NCBI GenBank assembly: GCA_944377485.1
Contig: CALWFB010000003.1
Location: 1 to 64,000 of the forward strand
Reading direction: 5' to 3'
DNA length: 64,000 bases
Source of the DNA: an uncultured Clostridia bacterium
GTDB taxonomy: Bacteria; Bacillota; Clostridia; Christensenellales; UBA1242
Part shown: one piece after another, positions 59,865 through 64,000 of the stretch
How the letters are laid out: the number at the start of each line of letters is the position of its first letter
Position numbering within the stretch: position 1 is the stretch's first letter
Position numbers and translations under genes: made by a program
The notes under the pieces: model-generated
Databases searched by the model: none
Seen by the model: the letters and a program-made list of their open reading frames with translations, nothing else
Told to the model about the DNA's origin: nothing

Positions 59865-62432
59865 TTATTTCACTAAATCAATTAAATGTGCCAAAGTATC
59901 AAATGCAACCATTGGTGATAGTTTATTTATATCAATTTCACGTAAAGTATTTATAATTTCACTTTCGACTTGAACATTGTCATTCATTTTTTCGCTTTCA
60001 AATTCTTTTATCAATTCTTTTGCCCGATTAATTATTTCGTCTGGAAGACCTGCCAAACTTGCAACTTCAATACCATAACTTCTTGTGGCACTACCTCGCA
60101 TAATTTTACGCAAGAAAACTAATTTCCCACCTATTTCTTTTATTGATATACAAAAATTTTTAACTCCATCATATAAGCCTTCTAATTGCATCAATTCATG
60201 ATAATGTGTAGCAAACAAAGTTTTTGCATTCAATTTTTTTGACAAATATTCAACGACTGCCCAAGCGATTGACAAACCATCAAAAGTTGATGTACCTCTA
60301 CCTACTTCATCAAGAATAATTAAACTATTGTTTGTGCAAAAATTTAAAATATTAGCAACTTCAATCATTTCGACCATGAAAGTAGATTGTCCCACAGCTA
60401 AATCATCGCTGGCACCAATACGAGTAAATATTCTATCTACTATACAAATATCAGCACTCTTTGCAGGTACAAAGCTACCTATATGAGCTAGATATGTAAT
60501 TAATGCCACTTGTCGCATATATGTAGACTTCCCTGCCATATTAGGACCTGTCAGAATAATAGTACGTTGGTCAGAATCATTTAGTTTACAATCATTAGGA
60601 ATAAAATCTGAGTTTTTAATCATCTTTTCAACGACTGGATGACGACCTTCTATAATATTTATCTGTTTTCCGTCAGTTATATTAGGTTTACAATAGTCAT
60701 TATTAACAGCAACGGTACTTAATGAATAAATGCAATCAATTGTAGATATAGTAATCGCTATCTGTTGCAATATGTCCGTGTTTTCTAACAATTGAGATTT
60801 TAATGATGAAAAGATTTTTTCTTCCAATTTTAATGCTTCTTCATGACTGGTTAGAACTTCTTCTTCGAATTTTTTTAATTCTTCCGTAATATATCTTTCA
60901 TTATTAGATACAGTTTGCTTTCGAATATAATTAAATGGAACTAAATCATTATACATTTTGCTAATTTCAATATAATATCCGAAAACCTTGTTATAGCCAA
61001 TTTTTAAATTTTTTATTCCAGTTGCTTCTCTTTCACGTGCTTGCATTTGCAAAATATATTCTTCTGCATTGCTTTTCATATTAAGTAATCTATCAAGAGA
61101 TTCATTAAATCCCTTTTTGATATATCCGCCGTCTTTCATAATTGCTGGTGGATTTTCTTTAATTGTCATAAATATTAGATTTGCGATGTCAGAAGTGTCT
61201 ACTAATTTTTCTGCCAAATTATGTATGTTTTGATTATTAGAACGCAGTAATATTTTTTTTAAATCTGGTGTTTGAGACAAAGATGCTGCAAGAGCTATAC
61301 AATCTTTTGGAGTCAAATTCCCATAAGCTATTTTACCAACAATTCGTTCAATGTCTTGGATTTTTGAAAGCGTATTTTTCAAATCTGCTCTTATTAGTGC
61401 GTCTTGATAAAATACTTCAACCATATCAAGCCTTGTATTTATTTGATTTTTATCTTGAAGAGGTTGTCTAACCCAGTTCCTGAGCATACGTGAACCACCA
61501 TTGGTGCAAGTGTTATCCAATACCCATAACAAACTACCATATTTAGAATTGTCACGCATAGTCGTTTCAATCTCTAAATTTCTTCTAGTATTAGTATCAA
61601 CATACATAAATTGTTCATCACGAATAAGCCTTGGCATTTTCAAATGTTTTAATTCTCTTTTCTGCGTCTCTTTAAAATATTCAAGTAATGCTCCAACTAC
61701 AATAATGCAATTCTTAGAATCAAAATCATATCCTTTTATTGAATCAATATTATATTGTTTTAATAACATCTTTTCTGCATCTGAATAATTAAATGCCCAA
61801 TCATAATATACATTAAATCTAAACTTATCATTAGATTGGACACATAATAAATCATTAGAAATTTCCTTAGTTTCACTATTACAAATTATTTCAGATGGCA
61901 TAACTCTAACAATTTGGTCATTAATATAATTTTTGTAATTACTGCCAGTATATTCTCCTACATTAATTTCTCCTGTGCTTATATCGCTATAAGCATAAGA
62001 TATTGTGTTTTTATTTTTATATATACACATTATATATGAATTGCTGGTTTCATTTAACATTGAACTATCAATGACTGTGCCAGGTGTTATGATGCGTACA
62101 ACATCACGTCTGACCAATTTTTTACCAGGTTCCTCCATCTGTTCGCAAATTGCAACTTTGTAGCCTTTTTCTATTAACTTTTGAGCATAAGATTCATAGG
62201 CATGATATGGAATCCCACACATTGGAGCTCGTTCGTTTGTACCACAATCTTTACCTGTCAATGTTAAATCTAATTCTCTACTTGCAAGAACTGCATCGTC
62301 ATAAAACATTTCATAGAAATCACCCAATCTATAAAATAATATGCAATCTTTGTATTGCTCCTTAGTCGCTAAATATTGAACCATCATAGGAGATAGTTTT
62401 TCTTTTTTATTTTCATTTTTTTGTTTTATCAT
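59865..62432 (-). CDS. mutS: DNA mismatch repair protein MutS
   Basis: MutS recognises mismatches. The N-terminal FYRLGDFYEMFYDDA contains the Phe-x-Glu mismatch reader. Walker A is GPNMAGKSTYMRQ, Walker B is LIILDEVGRGTSTFDGLS, and ATHYHEL follows. Length 855 aa is normal. The start overlaps miaB by 4 nt. It is followed by mutL after 17 nt. Confidence 0.97.
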   Translation of the reverse strand: MIKQKNENKKEKLSPMMVQYLATKEQYKDCILFYRLGDFYEMFYDDAVLASRELDLTLTGKDCGTNERAPMCGIPYHAYESYAQKLIEKGYKVAICEQMEEPGKKLVRRDVVRIITPGTVIDSSMLNETSNSYIMCIYKNKNTISYAYSDISTGEINVGEYTGSNYKNYINDQIVRVMPSEIICNSETKEISNDLLCVQSNDKFRFNVYYDWAFNYSDAEKMLLKQYNIDSIKGYDFDSKNCIIVVGALLEYFKETQKRELKHLKMPRLIRDEQFMYVDTNTRRNLEIETTMRDNSKYGSLLWVLDNTCTNGGSRMLRNWVRQPLQDKNQINTRLDMVEVFYQDALIRADLKNTLSKIQDIERIVGKIAYGNLTPKDCIALAASLSQTPDLKKILLRSNNQNIHNLAEKLVDTSDIANLIFMTIKENPPAIMKDGGYIKKGFNESLDRLLNMKSNAEEYILQMQAREREATGIKNLKIGYNKVFGYYIEISKMYNDLVPFNYIRKQTVSNNERYITEELKKFEEEVLTSHEEALKLEEKIFSSLKSQLLENTDILQQIAITISTIDCIYSLSTVAVNNDYCKPNITDGKQINIIEGRHPVVEKMIKNSDFIPNDCKLNDSDQRTIILTGPNMAGKSTYMRQVALITYLAHIGSFVPAKSADICIVDRIFTRIGASDDLAVGQSTFMVEMIEVANILNFCTNNSLIILDEVGRGTSTFDGLSIAWAVVEYLSKKLNAKTLFATHYHELMQLEGLYDGVKNFCISIKEIGGKLVFLRKIMRGSATRSYGIEVASLAGLPDEIINRAKELIKEFESEKMNDNVQVESEIINTLREIDINKLSPMVAFDTLAHLIDLVK

Positions 62433-63754
62433 TTGATTACTCCTGATAATTTATGATTACGAATGTTTTCAATTTTTACTTTTGCAAAATAATTTTGATT
62501 AACATATTTATAGTTAGGTATATAGACTTCTTTCCCTCCATCTGTTATTCCAACCGCTACTCCATTGATATGTCTAATTAAACAATCATAAGTCTTATTA
62601 AAATATTTTTTGATTTGGTCTTTTTGAATTAATTTTTGTAAACGTAATAATTTATTTAATCTAATATTTTTTTCCTTATCATCAATCTGTCCTTCAAAAG
62701 TTGCCGCAGGTGTACCAGTGCGTTTTGAATACATGAAAGCAAAGACTTGGTCATATTTTACTTTTTTTAGTAGTTTCAAAGTCTGATTAAAGTCCTTTTC
62801 AGTCTCACCTGGAAAACCTACTATAATATCAGTGGACAAAGCAATATTTGGTATTGCATGTTTTAGTTTCTTGATAATTGACATATAATGTTTAATATCA
62901 TAATGTCGATTCATTTTTGCAAGTATTCTACTACTTCCTGATTGTACTGGCAAGTGTAGCGCTTTTGCCACTTTATCTTCTTTTTTCATAACCTTTATTA
63001 AATCGTCACCCAAATCCATAGGATGCGATGTCATAAATTTGATTTTAAAATCTCCTTCAATCGTGCAAAGATATGTCAATAATTCACTAAATGACATCTT
63101 ATCTTTCAAATCTTTGCCATATGAATTGACATTTTGACCCAATAATGTAATGTATTTATAACCTTGGTTTTGAACTAAATCTTTTACTTCGTTATATATA
63201 TCCTGTGCTGTTCTACTCTTTTCTCTACCTCTAACGTATGGAACAATACAATATGTGCAAAATTTATTGCAACCGTAGATAATGTTTACATAAGCATTGA
63301 GTTTATCGTCCCTTATGCAATTATTGTTGTCTAAACTGCCAATAGGTTTTTCAATAATATCATAGATGCGTTCTCTATTGATAGCATATTTCAAAAGATA
63401 TTGGTCCAGCTGATTGACATTATGTGTACCAATTATTATATCAACAAATGGGAGTCGTTCTTTTAATTTGTATTTACCTTCTTTTTGCTGTGGCATACAT
63501 CCGCATAAAATAATTATTTTTTCAGGATTTTTTTCCTTAATTGGTCTTAAAGCCATAACATTATTGTATGCTCTATCCTCCGCACCTTCACGTATACAAC
63601 AAGTATTGAAAACCACAACGTCAGCCGATTCAATATCATCAATTTCATTCATGCCAAGACGTGACAAAACACCACGAATTTTTTCTGATTCGTGTACATT
63701 CATCTGACAACCATATGTGACTACATGATATGTTTTCCCTTGATAACTATTCAT
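62429..63754 (-). CDS. miaB: tRNA-2-methylthio-N6-dimethylallyladenosine synthase MiaB
   Basis: This radical-SAM enzyme adds a methylthio group to i6A37. The N-terminal cluster Cys are in TYGCQMNVHE, FNTCCIREG, and CGCMPQ; the radical-SAM motif is CNKFCTYCIVPYVRGREKSR; a TRAM domain ends the protein. I start it at MNSYQGKTYHVV (63754). On the minus strand TTGAAA (63788-63793), 17 bp, TATAAT (63765-63770) leaves a leader of only about 3-4 nt and no ribosome binding site. It leads the operon miaB-mutS-mutL-miaA-ynbB. Length 441 aa. Confidence 0.95.
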   Translation of the reverse strand: MNSYQGKTYHVVTYGCQMNVHESEKIRGVLSRLGMNEIDDIESADVVVFNTCCIREGAEDRAYNNVMALRPIKEKNPEKIIILCGCMPQQKEGKYKLKERLPFVDIIIGTHNVNQLDQYLLKYAINRERIYDIIEKPIGSLDNNNCIRDDKLNAYVNIIYGCNKFCTYCIVPYVRGREKSRTAQDIYNEVKDLVQNQGYKYITLLGQNVNSYGKDLKDKMSFSELLTYLCTIEGDFKIKFMTSHPMDLGDDLIKVMKKEDKVAKALHLPVQSGSSRILAKMNRHYDIKHYMSIIKKLKHAIPNIALSTDIIVGFPGETEKDFNQTLKLLKKVKYDQVFAFMYSKRTGTPAATFEGQIDDKEKNIRLNKLLRLQKLIQKDQIKKYFNKTYDCLIRHINGVAVGITDGGKEVYIPNYKYVNQNYFAKVKIENIRNHKLSGVIK

Positions 63755-63845
63755 AATAAATATTATTATAATATAATATAAAGGATTTTTCAACTAAAAT
63801 TTACAAAATACTTATTAATTTTCGTATTTTGCAAATAATACGTTG

Positions 63846-64000
63846 ATGGAAAAATTGAAGCATAAAAAAAGTATGAAAATTTTGTTGATTATAGCAATTA
63901 TAATATGTTTTTTGTTTCTAGCTATGGCCATCACAATAACGATTATATACAACAAATATGATTTAGATGTGAATAAATTGACCAATCTAAATAATGGTAT
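63846..64000 (+). CDS. Partial membrane protein, possibly a penicillin-binding protein N-terminus
   Basis: The frame opens at ATG 63846 and runs off the right edge. A basic start (MEKLKHKKSMK) leads into a membrane helix (ILLIIAIIICFLFLAMAITITIIY), then YDLDVNKLTNLNNG. One N-terminal helix followed by a KLxxLNNG segment recalls class A penicillin-binding proteins, but too little is visible to be sure. It is divergent from miaB. No Shine-Dalgarno sequence is seen. Confidence 0.5.
   Translation, partial: MEKLKHKKSMKILLIIAIIICFLFLAMAITITIIYNKYDLDVNKLTNLNNG

Noticed and set aside
1-64000. CRISPR arrays
   Set aside because: No regularly spaced direct repeats with unique spacers were seen anywhere in the window.

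Overview
The window is AT-rich chromosomal DNA from a spore-forming low-GC Gram-positive bacterium, most likely an uncultured member of the Clostridia. The evidence is spoIIAA-spoIIAB-sigF, spoVAC-spoVAD-spoVAE and yunB, a T-box leader in front of serS, Firmicutes-type LexA boxes, and a ribosome/tRNA gene order close to that of Bacillus. Taxonomy is an inference; there is no rRNA gene here.

Layout. 0-1.4 kb: a partial unknown gene, a decayed flavin-reductase start and a coiled-coil protein. 1.5-16 kb: a housekeeping block, rpsP-khpA-rimM-trmD, rbgA-rnhB-yraN, rplS with a leader, comM-dprA behind a LexA box, topA-trmFO-hslV-hslU-tcdA. The xerC gene often found between trmFO and hslV is absent. 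16-24 kb: thioredoxin, a cysteine desulfurase with a NifU-like partner that seems to lack ligand cysteines, a solo IS200 element, a PLD-fold protein with both HKD motifs lost, an endonuclease IV-like protein, an RluA-type enzyme and a tRNA cluster. 24-38 kb: archaeal-type aspS and asnS, the sporulation genes, a cysteine desulfurase-thiI pair and RNase Y. 39-47 kb: tRNA-Trp, rnhA, a PadR-like membrane regulator with an ABC exporter, lexA, a Xer-type tyrosine recombinase, and T-box-serS. 48-50 kb: one unknown gene and about 1.1 kb without genes. 55.7-63.8 kb: the miaB-mutS-mutL-miaA-(methionine gamma-lyase-like) operon, on the minus strand.

The main discovery is at 50.2-55.6 kb: a complete, apparently intact microvirus prophage of the gokushovirus type, about 5.34 kb. 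It encodes VP4, VP2, VP1, VP3, VP5, a J-like basic protein and small unknown proteins, and carries no integrase. It is bounded by a 66-bp direct repeat. The left repeat starts exactly at the central 6 bp of a palindromic 11-6-11 Xer/dif-like site, so the element was probably inserted by the host recombinase into the chromosome dimer-resolution site. At its right end the prophage has what looks like a complete lysogeny switch: a divergently transcribed XRE-family repressor with a leaderless mRNA, three operator-like palindromes, and a promoter for the structural genes covered by two of them.

Two host features fit this reading. The window's only tyrosine recombinase is about 348 residues, closer to single-recombinase XerS/XerH than to XerC/XerD, and lies 4.1 kb from the site. 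A 13/15 match to a site arm lies in the recombinase gene's own promoter. Flanking core genes largely point toward the site from both sides, as expected near the replication terminus.

A second recurrent theme is leaderless transcription: at least six host genes and the phage repressor have a well-formed -35/-10 promoter whose -10 box ends 6-10 nt before the ATG, with no Shine-Dalgarno sequence.
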